From Actinoplanes lutulentus (lineage in GTDB: Bacteria; Actinomycetota; Actinomycetes; Mycobacteriales; Micromonosporaceae): 64,000 nucleotides of DNA. Below the pieces are notes generated by a model. It searched no databases, was not told the DNA's origin, and was given only the letters and a program-made list of their open reading frames with translations. The DNA lies in contig NZ_QLMJ01000007.1 of assembly GCF_003259845.1 (NCBI RefSeq), positions 124,001-188,000 on the forward strand. The letters are read 5' to 3'. Positions 43,480 through 52,266 of this stretch are shown one piece after another. Position numbers and translations under genes: made by a program. Positions within the stretch are counted from its first letter, which is position 1. Each line of letters starts with the position of its first letter.

Positions 43480-43664
43480 ATGAACGTACGCGAAGTCGTT
43501 CACAGGGGGCGGTGAGCGCACGCGAAGTTGTTCACAGGGGCGGTGAACGCACGCGAAGTCGTTTTCTCGGGGCGGTGAGCGCACGCACAAACGGTTTGCG
43601 TGCGCTCACCGCCGTCATAGGGGCGGTGAGCGCACGCGGAACGATTTTGCGTGCGCTCACCGCC
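43480..43664. repeat. Cluster of GGTGAGCGCACGC repeats with two hairpins
   Basis: Four direct copies of GGCGGTGA(G/A)CGCACGC begin at 43508, 43539, 43571 and 43622, with a degenerate copy near 43480. Inverted copies (GCGTGCGCTCACCGCC) at 43598-43613 and 43649-43664 pair with the third and fourth copies as hairpins with ~16-bp stems and 11-nt loops. It lies between trpEG and the split gene at 43722. Confidence 0.9.
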
Positions 43665-43721
43665 CTTCGCGGTTGTCCACAGGGGCTTTCGCAAGGGGTC
43701 GTGGGTTGCCACGCTCGCTGG

Positions 43722-44072
43722 GTGGACCACATCGATCCGCGCTTTCGCGAACTGCTCCGGCGCCAGCAGGGAGTTGTCGCGTGGCAGCAGGCGCGTCGCT
43801 GGCTCAGCGAGAAGGAAGTCCGGCACCGGGTCGACTCCGGGCGATGGCAGCGGGCGCATCGGGGCGTTTACCTCGCTCACGACGGTCCGATCAGTGAGCC
43901 TCAGCGCTGGTGGGTCGCCAGCCTGGCCACAGGTGAGGGCAGGCCGGCGCTTCTCGCCGGGATCACGGCGCTGTCGCTTCGCGGATTCCGGCGGCCGAAC
44001 GCCCATGGCGACGGCACCATCCATGTCCTCGTGGCCGACGGCCGGGTCGATCGCGACGTCCCGCCCCGGTGA
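43722..44072 (+). CDS. N-terminal half of split AbiEi/DUF559-type protein
   Basis: A 116-residue fragment starting at GTG 43722: LLRRQQGVVAWQQARRWLSE, then HRVDSGRWQRAHRGVYLAHDG and LLAGITALSLRGFRRP. This is the winged-helix (AbiEi-like) N-terminal region of a widespread actinobacterial protein of about 300 residues. It stops at TGA 44072 exactly where the next frame continues the same family (VIVHRTRHLP), so the two pieces are one gene interrupted by a 1-nt shift at CCCCGGTGATC. It may be a pseudogene, a sequencing slip, or a coupled pair. Confidence 0.7.
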   Translation: MDHIDPRFRELLRRQQGVVAWQQARRWLSEKEVRHRVDSGRWQRAHRGVYLAHDGPISEPQRWWVASLATGEGRPALLAGITALSLRGFRRPNAHGDGTIHVLVADGRVDRDVPPR

Positions 44073-44677
44073 TCGTGCATCGCACCCGGCACCTTCCGCG
44101 GGAGTACGTCCGTTCCATGGCACATCCTCCGTGCACCACGGCGGGGCGGTCTCTTGTTGATGCCGGGCAGTGGGCGCTCACCGACACCGCCGCTGTTTCG
44201 ATCGTCGCGGCGGCTCTGCAGCAGCGGGTTGTCGCCGCTGATGAGGTGTGGGCTGTGCTCGGGGCCCGGCGGCGGTTGCGGCGGCGGAAGGTCATCGCCG
44301 CTGCGCTCGTCGACGCGGGTGGCGGGTCGGAGTCGGGTTATGAGGTGGAGTTTCTGCGGCTCTGCCGTAAGGCCGGGCTGCCCGAGCCCTCGCGGCAGGC
44401 GGTGCGGCGTGATCGGGCGGGGCGGCGGCGGTACCGGGATGTGTTCTTCGAGCCGTGGGACGTACAGGTGGAGATCGACGGTTCGCAGCACATGGAGGTC
44501 CGTGGCTGGTATGCCGACATGCGGTCCGGCAACGAGATCGCGATCAGCGGGGTGCGGCTGCTGCGCTTTCCCGGGTGGTCGGTCCGGCACCGGCCGGAAG
44601 AGGTAGTCGCCGACGTCCGGGCGGCGCTGCGAGCCGCCGGCTGGCGCGACCCGCGAACAGAGCGGAAAGCCGCGTGA
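44069..44677 (+). CDS. C-terminal half of split AbiEi/DUF559-type protein
   Basis: A 202-residue frame that begins with GTG inside the stop of the preceding half. It carries RTRHLPREYVRSMAHPP, then ALQQRVVAADEVWAVL and GGSESGYEVEFLRLCRKAGL, and a C-terminal DUF559 endonuclease-like fold: RYRDVFFEPWDVQVEIDGSQH with acidic residues in the positions expected for a PD-(D/E)xK-type site, ending LLRFPGWSVRHRPEEV. If translated alone it would lack the DNA-binding half. The reading is that of one ancestral gene split by frameshift. Confidence 0.75.
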   Translation: MIVHRTRHLPREYVRSMAHPPCTTAGRSLVDAGQWALTDTAAVSIVAAALQQRVVAADEVWAVLGARRRLRRRKVIAAALVDAGGGSESGYEVEFLRLCRKAGLPEPSRQAVRRDRAGRRRYRDVFFEPWDVQVEIDGSQHMEVRGWYADMRSGNEIAISGVRLLRFPGWSVRHRPEEVVADVRAALRAAGWRDPRTERKAA

Positions 44678-44830
44678 TCACCCGGAGACGCTCATACTTC
44701 GAGGTGACACTTGCGGTGGGGTTGACCTCGGCTTGGTTTGGGGGGTAGGGGCTGCGGGCACTCGGTCGGCGCAGCACGACCTGGAAAAGCAGGAGCTCGC
44801 AAAAAAGCATGATCTGGCGAGGAGAGGGCC

Positions 44831-45103
44831 TTGGCTGAGCCGCACGTGACTCTTGATCCTTATTCGCTCAACCCGGTGGAGCAGAAGCTGCGCGGTCCGC
44901 TCGAGGATCAGCTCAGCTCGGCCCTTCAGGCCGCAACCACCAAGATCACCCATCAGTACGACGGGCAGAGCGTCGAGCAGGTCACCACGATGCTGCTCGA
45001 ACAGGCGAAGGCGGGGTTGCACCCGGACATCGCCGCAGGTTTCAACCCCGACCACGAGCAACTACGCCACGTGGCCGAGGAAATCGTGAGCCGCGCCAAC
45101 TAG
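44831..45103 (+). CDS. Small hypothetical protein
   Basis: A 90-residue protein from a TTG at 44831 preceded by GAGGAGAGGG. Sequence: mostly helical, with LNPVEQKLRGPLEDQLSSAL and QVTTMLLEQAKAGLHPDI, and no signal peptide, membrane segment or metal motif. The length and composition resemble small actinobacterial proteins of unknown function. It ends 11 bp from the convergent VOC gene. Confidence 0.7.
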   Translation: MAEPHVTLDPYSLNPVEQKLRGPLEDQLSSALQAATTKITHQYDGQSVEQVTTMLLEQAKAGLHPDIAAGFNPDHEQLRHVAEEIVSRAN

Positions 45104-45114
45104 GCGCGCACCAG

Positions 45115-45555
45115 CTAGACCTTGGGCGGACGCGCCACCTCCGGCGTGTTCGCCCAGTTCCGCGTGGACAGGACCACCCGATGACCGTCCGGGTCGGCGA
45201 ACGTCACGCCCCAGCGGTCCCAGTACGGCCCGGCGGACACCCGGCTTCCGCCCGCCGCGACGATCCGCTCGCCCCAGGAATCAGGCACTGAGCCATCCAG
45301 ATAGATCACCAGCAGATCGTGCTCGCTGACGTCAGGAACGCCAGGCCCCGGAACGCACACCAGCTCGAGATGCCACGCGGCCCCGGTCAGCCCGACCATC
45401 ACGATGTCGTGCTCCCCGGGCCCATCGGCGAAACCTCGGTACAGCACGTCCAGCCCCAGCCCGCCGGCATAGAAGCGCTCGGCCGCGGCCAGATCCCGAA
45501 CCGGCCGGGCAAGACGGATGTGTGCGTCGGCATTGATCTGCGTCATGCCTCCCAT
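45115..45555 (-). CDS. VOC (glyoxalase/bleomycin-resistance) family protein
   Basis: A 146-residue protein with the paired beta-alpha-beta-beta-beta layout: HIRLARPVRDLAAAERFYAGGLGLDVLYRGF in the first half, and VTFADPDGHRVVLSTRNW in the second. Family members bind a metal and act as glyoxalases, dioxygenases or antibiotic-binding proteins; the specific role is not predictable. ATG 45555 is used; a second ATG at 45546 is possible. Confidence 0.87.
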   Translation of the reverse strand: MGGMTQINADAHIRLARPVRDLAAAERFYAGGLGLDVLYRGFADGPGEHDIVMVGLTGAAWHLELVCVPGPGVPDVSEHDLLVIYLDGSVPDSWGERIVAAGGSRVSAGPYWDRWGVTFADPDGHRVVLSTRNWANTPEVARPPKV

Positions 45556-45560
45556 TGCAC

Positions 45561-45598
45561 CAAAAAGTAACGGCCGAGCACAGGGCCCGGCCGTTACT
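45561..45598 (-). terminator. Rho-independent terminator of the sigma operon
   Basis: On the minus strand, an 11-bp stem (arms 45588-45598 and 45566-45576, AGTAACGGCCG and complement) is followed by five T residues (45561-45566 on the plus strand as A's). It directly follows the stop at 45610 and insulates the VOC gene downstream. Confidence 0.85.
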
Positions 45599-45609
45599 CA
45601 ACAGATCTC

Positions 45610-46794
45610 CTACTTGAGGGCGTCCGAAGCGTCGAACCAGGTCGACGGCTTCTTGACGTCGGCCAGTTTCAGGCCCTTGAGTACCTTGGTCATCTCCGCG
45701 TCGGACAGGCGTCCGCCGCTGGCGACCTGGATGCTGGTCTTGCCGTCGGGGCTGCGGTGCGTGCAGAAGCCGTTCCCGCACTTGATCGTCGTGTTGCCGG
45801 TGGTCTGGTTCGAGTTGGTCTGCGGCACCACGAAGATCTGGAAGCTGCCCGGGAGGTCCTCGCCGTCAGCGCCGCCGAACGGCTCGACGAGACCGGACGT
45901 GGCCGGCGGCGTGTTCGAGAAGATCGCGCCACCGAAGTCGCCGTCCCGAGCCGCGGCGATGCCGTTGAGGCCGGACATCGCGTTCGTGCCGGTCTCGACG
46001 GGCTGGTATCCGGCCGGAACGTAGTCCAGCTCGAACGGCAGCTTCGCCTTGGCCGGCGACGAGGACGGCTTCAGACCGGCGACGATCTTCTGCATCTCGT
46101 CGGCGGACGGGTCGATCTCCTCGCTGGAGTGGCTCTCCAGGACGGCGTACGCGTCCGGCGCGTACTCCCAGGCCAGGGCGCGACGGTACATCGAGCCGTT
46201 GCCGTCGCCACCGGTCTGGTACGCCTTCTTCCCGTCCACGGTCAGCGCCGTGGCGCCGGCCAGCTTCGCCGGGTCGAACGCGCCGGGCCGGTACAGCACC
46301 AGGTACGCGTAGATCGTCGGAGTCTCCGGAACGGCCTCGCCGTTCTTGAGCTTCTCCAGCTTGTCGTTCATGGCGTCGACCTCTTCATCGGTCGCCGCCC
46401 TGTCGTTCGACTCCCGGCCGTCCAGGTAGACCGACGCGATCTGGTACGCCGTCGACGTGACGATCGGCGCCTGCACATGCCAGCGGCCCGCGTCGTACGC
46501 GTCGAACGTGAACGTGAACGGGTCCTCCGGGAAGGCCCAGCTCGCCGGGGCGACGGCCACTGTGCCGGGAGCGGCCGCGGGCGGCGTCACCGTGCTCTGT
46601 CCCGTACCCCCGAAGATCGAAGGAACGGAGACCGCCGCACTCACCGCAACCACCGCGAAGGCCGCGCCCGCGCCGGCGAAAGCCGCGCGGCGGCGGCGCT
46701 GCACCTTCCGGCCGCGTCCGACGATCTCATCGACCGTGTTCGAGTCCGGCGGCGCGTCCGACGTCGCCAGATCCACCACCTCATGCAACCGCAC
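45610..46794 (-). CDS. Single-pass membrane protein, partner of ECF sigma factor
   Basis: A 394-residue protein. It has a cytoplasmic N-terminus (~1-35), with a basic stretch VQRRRRA, one membrane helix (~37-60) and an extracytoplasmic domain of ~330 residues containing a Cys pair in IKCGNGFCTHR. The gene starts 14 bp inside the end of a SigE-family sigma gene and has GAGGAG upstream of its GTG. In this arrangement the product usually acts as a membrane-bound regulator of the sigma factor, although the classical zinc anti-sigma motif is absent. I cannot assign the extracytoplasmic domain. Confidence 0.8.
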   Translation of the reverse strand: MRLHEVVDLATSDAPPDSNTVDEIVGRGRKVQRRRRAAFAGAGAAFAVVAVSAAVSVPSIFGGTGQSTVTPPAAAPGTVAVAPASWAFPEDPFTFTFDAYDAGRWHVQAPIVTSTAYQIASVYLDGRESNDRAATDEEVDAMNDKLEKLKNGEAVPETPTIYAYLVLYRPGAFDPAKLAGATALTVDGKKAYQTGGDGNGSMYRRALAWEYAPDAYAVLESHSSEEIDPSADEMQKIVAGLKPSSSPAKAKLPFELDYVPAGYQPVETGTNAMSGLNGIAAARDGDFGGAIFSNTPPATSGLVEPFGGADGEDLPGSFQIFVVPQTNSNQTTGNTTIKCGNGFCTHRSPDGKTSIQVASGGRLSDAEMTKVLKGLKLADVKKPSTWFDASDALK

Positions 46795-47317
46795 GGGACA
46801 ACTCCTCGATTTCCGCGACCTGAAGGTCGATCTTTTCGGCTACCAGAATCTCGCGCAGGCGGCTGAGCCCGCGCGACGTCTGGCTCTTGGCGGTGCCGAC
46901 GGAGACACCCAGAACTCCCGCGGTCTCCTCGAGGCTGAGCCCGAGGTAGTAGCGGAGGATCAGCGCGGCACGCTGCTTGCGTGGCACCGCGCGCAGCGCG
47001 ACCTGAACCCGGAGACGCTCGTCAGTGGCGGCCGCCGGGTCGTCACGCAGGGCGACATCCGGCATGGCATCCCCGGCGGAGCGTTCCCGGCGCCACGGCC
47101 GGCGGGTCTCGTCGACCGCTGCCCGGTACACCATGGTCTTGGCGTACAGGTCGGGCCGGTCGAGCTTGCGCCAGCGCGGATAAAGCTTGGCCAGGGCGGT
47201 GGCAACGGCGTCCTCAGCCGTGTGCCAGTTACCGCAGGTGAGGTACGCCAGCTTCCGGAGCGGGCCCAGCTGGGCCGCCACGAACTGGCGAAAACCTTCC
47301 TCTTCCTCGGCGTTCAA
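46781..47317 (-). CDS. SigE-family ECF RNA polymerase sigma factor
   Basis: A 178-residue sigma factor: region 2 at ~10-75 (FRQFVAAQLGPLRKLAYLTC, HTAEDAVATALAKLYPRWRKL) and region 4 at ~110-165 (RAVPRKQRAALILRYYLGLS, LEETAGVLGVSVGTAKSQTSRGL). It starts at a TTG with AAGGAGG nine bases upstream. The downstream gene for a membrane protein overlaps it, making a typical sigma/regulator pair. Confidence 0.93.
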   Translation of the reverse strand: MNAEEEEGFRQFVAAQLGPLRKLAYLTCGNWHTAEDAVATALAKLYPRWRKLDRPDLYAKTMVYRAAVDETRRPWRRERSAGDAMPDVALRDDPAAATDERLRVQVALRAVPRKQRAALILRYYLGLSLEETAGVLGVSVGTAKSQTSRGLSRLREILVAEKIDLQVAEIEELSRAVA

Positions 47318-47362
47318 GATCGGCTACCTCCTTCGACGGAGGTGGAACGTTCGCAGCCGGTT

Positions 47363-49987
47363 CTAAGGTTGCACGGGTTTCGAGTGCAATTCGAAAATGA
47401 GGTCGATCACGAGCGCGGTCCACCCGGTCTGGTGCCATGCTCCCAGGCCGGCGCCGTTGTCACCGTGGAAATACTCGGGGAAGACGATGAGATCCTTCCA
47501 GTCCGGGTGGGTCTGGAAGAGGTCCGTCGCGCCGTAGATCGGCCGTCGCCCGTCCGCGCCGGGCAGGAACAGCGCGATCAAGCGCCGCGACATGTCGTCG
47601 GCGATCTCGCCGAGCGGCATCTTCGTCTGCGACCCGGTCGGGTACTCCGCCTTCAGATCGTCGCCGTAGAACGACGCGAACTCCCGCAGCGCCTCCACCA
47701 GCAGATAGTTCACCGGCATCCAGACCGGCCCGCGCCAGTTCGAGTTGCCGCCGAACAACCCGCTGGTGCTCTCGGCAGGCTCGTAACCCACGGTGAAATC
47801 CGACCCGCCGAGCGAGACCGTGAAGGGTTTCTCCAGGTGAGAGCGAGACAGGGTACGCAGACCGTACGGCGACAGGAACTCCTCGGGGTCGAGCAGCCTC
47901 GCCAATATCCGGAGCAACTGGTCCTGACCCACCATGCTAAGCAGCCGCTGCTGCCGCCGGTCGGCGCCACCGAGCCGCCGCGCGCTGATCACGTCGCCGT
48001 AGTCACGCTGGGTGTGCAGCATCCAGCGCACCCGCGAGTTCAGCGACGGCAGCCGGTTCAGCGTGTCCGAGGTGAGCCGGGTGGTGGCGGCGAGCGGCAG
48101 CAGGCCGACGATCGAGCGGGCCTTCAACGGCACCTTGTGCCCGTCGGGCAGCCGCAGCACGTCGTAGAAGAAGCTGTCCTCGTCGTCCCAGAGCCCCTGC
48201 CGGTACGCGGCCTCGGCGATGTACGTGAAGTGCTCGAAGAACTTCGTGGCCATGTCCTCGTACGCCCGGTCGTGCAGCGCCAGGATGATCGACATGTCGA
48301 GCAGGTTGAGGGCGTACATCGCCATCCAGCCCGTGCCGTCGGACTGTTCGAGCACCCCGGCGACGGGCAGCGCCGCCGACCTGTCGAACGGGCCGACGTT
48401 GTCCAGGCCGAGGAAGCCGCCCTCGAAGACGTTGTTGCCGCCGACGTCCTTGCGGTTGACCCACCAGGTGAAGTTGAGCAGCAGCTTGTGCATGATCCGG
48501 GACAGGAAGTCGTGGTCCCGGGAGCCGTCGATCTCGAAGACGCGCAGCGCGGCCCAGGCGTGCACCGGCGGGTTCACGTCGGCGAACGACCATTCGTACG
48601 CCGGGATCTGGCCGTTGGGGTGCAGGTACCACTCGCGGAGCAGCAGCAGGAGCTGGGACTTGGCGAAACCCGGGTCGACGCGCGCGATGCTGACGCAGTG
48701 GAAGGCCAGGTCCCAGGCCGCGTACCAGGGGTACTCCCACGGGTCCGGCATGCTGATCACGTCGAAGCTGTTCATGTGCCACCAGCCGTTGTTGCGCCCG
48801 TAGCGCCGGCCCGGTGGTGGTGGCGAGTTGGCCGGGTCGCCGACCAGCCACTGCTTCACGTCGAAGTGGTAGAACTGCTTGCCCCACATCAGCCCGGCGA
48901 TGGCCTGCCGGGCCACCTGCTTCTCGTCGGCGGAGGCGGCCTGCGGGATCACGCTGTCGAAGAACTTGTCGGCTTCGGTTTGGCGCGACCGCATGACGTC
49001 GTCCCAGCCGGCGTCGAGGTCGGCGGCTTCGAGAGGCCGGTCGCTCTGGGTAAGCCGTAGGCGAATCGTCCGAGTTTCTCCCGATTTAAGGGAAATTTCG
49101 TAATGTAGAGCGCCTTTGGTTCCGGTGCCCAGCGGGTTCACCGTCGGCATGTCGTGGATCAGGAAGTCGTTGATCCCGTCCTTCGGGTACGGCGACCGCC
49201 CCGGCAGCCCCCACAGCCGCTGCGAGTTCGTCTCGTTGTCGCACATCAGCGCCGGCGCCTCGTCGACGCCGTCCAGCGTGATGTGACCGATCGACCGATG
49301 AATGCCGGCCAGCCGACCCGGCGTGCCCGCCATCGCCGGCGCGGTCCGGTTCGGCAGGCCCCACGACCAGGTGTTGCGGAACCAGAGGCTGGGCAGCACG
49401 TGCAGGGTCGCCGGATCGGGGCCCCGGTTGGAGACGGTGATCGCGATGCAGACGTCGGTCGGCGACGCCTTCGCGTAATCGACGGTCACCGCCCAGAAGC
49501 GGTCCTGGTCGAAGATGCCGGTGTCGACGAGCTCGTACTCGCCCTCGTTGCGGGAGCGCTGGCCGTTGACGCGTACCAGCTGGTCGTACGGAAATTCCTC
49601 CTGCGGATAGTGGTACCGCCAGCGCATCCACGAGTGGGTGGGCGTCGAGTCCTGGTACCACCAGTAGTCCTTGGCGTCCTCGCCGTGGTTGCCGCCGTCG
49701 CCACCGAGGCCGAACATCCGCTCTTTGAGGATCGCGTCCTCGCCGTTCCAGAGCGCGAGCGCGAAGGCGAACGTCTGACGGTCGTCGCAGAGGCCGGCCA
49801 TGCCGTCCTCGTTCCACCGGTACGCACGGGAGCGCGCGTGATCGTGCGGGAAGTAATCCCAGGCCGTGCCGTGTTCGCTGTAATCCTCACGAACCGTGCC
49901 CCAGGCACGCTCGGCCAGGTAGGGACCCCATGCGCGCCACGGCTGCTCGCCGGAGTCCGCCTGAGCCAGCCGGTCCCGCTCCGACAC
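47363..49987 (-). CDS. GH63-type alpha-glucosidase / MGH1-like glycoside hydrolase
   Basis: An 874-residue protein of the GH63 (mannosyl-oligosaccharide glucosidase-like) family. The N-terminal third is beta-rich (RAWGPYLAERAWGTVREDYS, RFWAVTVDYAKA); the rest is an (alpha/alpha)6-barrel with PDPWEYPWYAAWDLAFHCVS, FADVNPPVHAWAAL, WVNRKDVGGNNVFEGGFLGL and NWRGPVWMPVNYLLVEALR. The acidic residues in PWYAAWDLAF and the GPVW region are near the active site in relatives. No signal peptide, so cytoplasmic. Bacterial members act on alpha-glucosides or mannosylglycerate; the substrate is unknown here. The GTG start at 49987 follows GGAGG. Confidence 0.88.
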   Translation of the reverse strand: MSERDRLAQADSGEQPWRAWGPYLAERAWGTVREDYSEHGTAWDYFPHDHARSRAYRWNEDGMAGLCDDRQTFAFALALWNGEDAILKERMFGLGGDGGNHGEDAKDYWWYQDSTPTHSWMRWRYHYPQEEFPYDQLVRVNGQRSRNEGEYELVDTGIFDQDRFWAVTVDYAKASPTDVCIAITVSNRGPDPATLHVLPSLWFRNTWSWGLPNRTAPAMAGTPGRLAGIHRSIGHITLDGVDEAPALMCDNETNSQRLWGLPGRSPYPKDGINDFLIHDMPTVNPLGTGTKGALHYEISLKSGETRTIRLRLTQSDRPLEAADLDAGWDDVMRSRQTEADKFFDSVIPQAASADEKQVARQAIAGLMWGKQFYHFDVKQWLVGDPANSPPPPGRRYGRNNGWWHMNSFDVISMPDPWEYPWYAAWDLAFHCVSIARVDPGFAKSQLLLLLREWYLHPNGQIPAYEWSFADVNPPVHAWAALRVFEIDGSRDHDFLSRIMHKLLLNFTWWVNRKDVGGNNVFEGGFLGLDNVGPFDRSAALPVAGVLEQSDGTGWMAMYALNLLDMSIILALHDRAYEDMATKFFEHFTYIAEAAYRQGLWDDEDSFFYDVLRLPDGHKVPLKARSIVGLLPLAATTRLTSDTLNRLPSLNSRVRWMLHTQRDYGDVISARRLGGADRRQQRLLSMVGQDQLLRILARLLDPEEFLSPYGLRTLSRSHLEKPFTVSLGGSDFTVGYEPAESTSGLFGGNSNWRGPVWMPVNYLLVEALREFASFYGDDLKAEYPTGSQTKMPLGEIADDMSRRLIALFLPGADGRRPIYGATDLFQTHPDWKDLIVFPEYFHGDNGAGLGAWHQTGWTALVIDLIFELHSKPVQP

Positions 49988-50053
49988 TTACGCCCTCCAA
50001 TAACTCTTCGTCCGAAGTCGATCACACTGAGACTGTCACGTGGATGTGTCAAG

Positions 50054-50135
50054 TGAGACTTGTTCACGGCCTATCTGGACCCTTTGTCAGAAAAAGTTAC
50101 CGAAACTTCGTCTCCACCGCCGTGAACAAGTCTCA
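50054..50135. promoter_or_regulatory. 17-bp perfect inverted repeat between divergent genes
   Basis: Arms 50054-50070 (TGAGACTTGTTCACGGC) and 50119-50135 are exact reverse complements separated by 48 nt, which include an A/T-richer stretch. The pair lies in the 262-bp gap between the GH63-like gene and the diguanylate cyclase gene. It could be two operator half-sites or sites for a looping regulator. The remaining gap shows no gene. Confidence 0.6.
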
Positions 50136-50249
50136 TCGTGGGTCGGATCCTGGGGTTTATGGCATGCCACGGCTTATGGGCCTCCGCCAGCAACCGGAAG
50201 AATCCGGTTCGGCACCCGGACCGCAACCGGACCCGGGAAGGTTTGCCGG

Positions 50250-51722
50250 GTGCAGCGCGAGCGAATTTCCCGGTGGCGGGCCCCGGCCGGCGGCCTCACG
50301 CTGTACCTCTGGCTTCTCGTGCTGGCCGCCTGCGTCGTGGCCCGGCTCCTGCTCGGCCGGTCGGACCGGTCCTACCTGGTGATCGTCGCGCCGTACCTGC
50401 TCGTCAGCATCGCCACACCGGTGCTCATCGTGATCGGCACGCTGCGGCACCGGCCACCGCACCGGGGCGGCTGGCTGATCCTGGCCGTGGCGCAGCTGCT
50501 CTACGCCACCGGCGACACCATGTCGGTGTTCGACAACTGGCTGGGTGAATTCCTCGAACCGACCCCGGCTGACGTCGTCTACTTCATCTATTACGCGTTC
50601 GCCGTGACCGCCGTTCTGATGTTCATCCGCCGGCGCACACCGGGCTGGGACCTGGCCAGCGGCATCGACGCGCTCATCGTCGCCTGCAGCGCGGGCCTGC
50701 TGACCTGGGTGTACCTGGTGGAGCCGCTCACCTCGGACTCCGGGCTTCCTCTTGCGGCCAAGCTCACCGAATCGGCGTACCCGGTCCTGGATCTGATGCT
50801 CTTGATCCTCGCCGTCCGTCTCATGCTGGGCGCCGGCACACGCGGGCCGGTGCTGTACCTGCTGCTGACCAGCCTGACCCTGATGTTCACCGCCGATCTG
50901 CTCTACGCGGTGCTCGGCGTGGTGTCCGGCGAGAGCACCACGGAGGCCTGGCTCGACGCCGTCTGGATGACCTCGCTCGGCCTGCTCGCCGCAGCCGCCC
51001 TGCACTCCGGGATCCGGACCTTCGACCAGCGCACCGGCAGCGCCATCCCGGACGCCTCACGCGGCCGCCTGCTGATGCTCGCCATCGCCGTCCTGATGGC
51101 TCCGGCCGTCCAGATGATCGAGCACCTGCGCGGTGACGACCTCAGTGTTCCGCTGGCGAGCGCCGCCTGTGCCGTGATGTTCCTGCTGGTCCTGGCCCGG
51201 ATGTCCGGTCTGGTCGCGACGCAGCGCCAGGTCGCGGTCAACGACGGCCTCACCGGCCTGCGGACCCGCCGCGCCTTCGAGGAATCACTCACGGCCGAGT
51301 GCCGACGAGCCAAACGCCATGGGTACGAGGTCGGCCTGCTGATCGTCGACGTAGATCACTTCAAACGGGTCAACGACACCTACGGGCACCCGGCCGGTGA
51401 CCGGACGCTGCGGGAGGTGGCCGACCGGCTCCGGAACAACGCCCGCACCGGCTCGGTGGTCGGCCGGTACGGCGGCGAGGAGTTCGTCCTCCTGGCGCCC
51501 CACATCGACGCCGTCAACCTGCGCGACTTCGCCGAACGGATCCGAGTCGCCGTCGCCGGCCTGCCCGTCAAAGCGGACGACGACGTGCTGCTGGGCGTGA
51601 CCGTCTCGGTCGGCGGCGCCACCGGAACCGACCCCGGCGACCTGATGCGCGTCGCCGACGCCGCCCTGTACGAGGCGAAGGCAGCCGGCCGAAACCGATC
51701 AGTCCTCGCCGCCGCCGACTAG
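50250..51722 (+). CDS. Membrane diguanylate cyclase (GGDEF)
   Basis: A 490-residue protein. The first ~325 residues contain about nine membrane helices, of a type common in actinomycete GGDEF proteins; residues ~330-490 are a GGDEF domain with GLIVDVDHFKRVNDTYGHPAGD and the active-site motif GGEEF in RYGGEEFVLL, so it should make cyclic-di-GMP. The RxxD inhibitory site is not seen before GGEEF. Start: GTG 50250 behind GGAAGG; the frame runs back to 50040 but that region overlaps the inverted repeat and lacks coding character. Confidence 0.87.
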   Translation: MQRERISRWRAPAGGLTLYLWLLVLAACVVARLLLGRSDRSYLVIVAPYLLVSIATPVLIVIGTLRHRPPHRGGWLILAVAQLLYATGDTMSVFDNWLGEFLEPTPADVVYFIYYAFAVTAVLMFIRRRTPGWDLASGIDALIVACSAGLLTWVYLVEPLTSDSGLPLAAKLTESAYPVLDLMLLILAVRLMLGAGTRGPVLYLLLTSLTLMFTADLLYAVLGVVSGESTTEAWLDAVWMTSLGLLAAAALHSGIRTFDQRTGSAIPDASRGRLLMLAIAVLMAPAVQMIEHLRGDDLSVPLASAACAVMFLLVLARMSGLVATQRQVAVNDGLTGLRTRRAFEESLTAECRRAKRHGYEVGLLIVDVDHFKRVNDTYGHPAGDRTLREVADRLRNNARTGSVVGRYGGEEFVLLAPHIDAVNLRDFAERIRVAVAGLPVKADDDVLLGVTVSVGGATGTDPGDLMRVADAALYEAKAAGRNRSVLAAAD

Positions 51723-51732
51723 GGTCGGCGTC

Positions 51733-52227
51733 GTGCCTGCTTCCGATTACGTGGTCGACCTGCGCGCCAAGGTCGGCACCGGCTTGATCCTGTTCCCGAC
51801 GGTGACCGCGGTCGTCTTCAACGATCTCGGCGAGGTCCTGCTGCACCAGCGCAGCGACAACGCCCGGTGGACCCTGATCGCCGGCATCATGGATCCCGGC
51901 GAACAACCGGCCGACGCGGTGATCCGCGAGGTCGAAGAGGAGACCGCCGTCCAGGTGAAGATCGAACGCCTGGCCGGAATCGCCCTGCACGACGTCACGT
52001 ACACCAACGGCGACCAGTGCCAGATGGTCAACTCCTGGTTCCGCTGCCGCGCCGTGAGCGGCGAGGCCCGGGTGAACGACTCGGAGTCGTTGCAGGTCGG
52101 CTGGTTCGCGTTGGATGCGCTGCCCGAGCTCAACCCCTATGCCCACCACCGCATCCAGACGGCCCTGCCCGAGCAGGCGCCTGCCTGGTTCGCCGAACCG
52201 GGCGAAGGCATCATCCCCGGCTGGTGA
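51733..52227 (+). CDS. NUDIX hydrolase
   Basis: A 164-residue protein with a complete Nudix box: GIMDPGEQPADAVIREVEEE (residues ~52-71), matching Gx5Ex7REUxEE. Such enzymes hydrolyse nucleoside diphosphates linked to another group; the substrate is unknown. GTG start, 10 bp after the diguanylate cyclase gene, so the two may be co-transcribed. The end runs into a 23-bp tandem repeat array. Confidence 0.92.
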   Translation: MPASDYVVDLRAKVGTGLILFPTVTAVVFNDLGEVLLHQRSDNARWTLIAGIMDPGEQPADAVIREVEEETAVQVKIERLAGIALHDVTYTNGDQCQMVNSWFRCRAVSGEARVNDSESLQVGWFALDALPELNPYAHHRIQTALPEQAPAWFAEPGEGIIPGW

Positions 52228-52266
52228 CCGGGCGCGGGCCGGCCGGTGGCCGCCGCGGTTTGGCCG

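Noticed and set aside
43496..43664. CRISPR array
   Set aside because: Repeats are about 16 bp, unevenly spaced (31-51 bp), partly inverted, and there are no cas genes; the spacers are themselves similar to each other.
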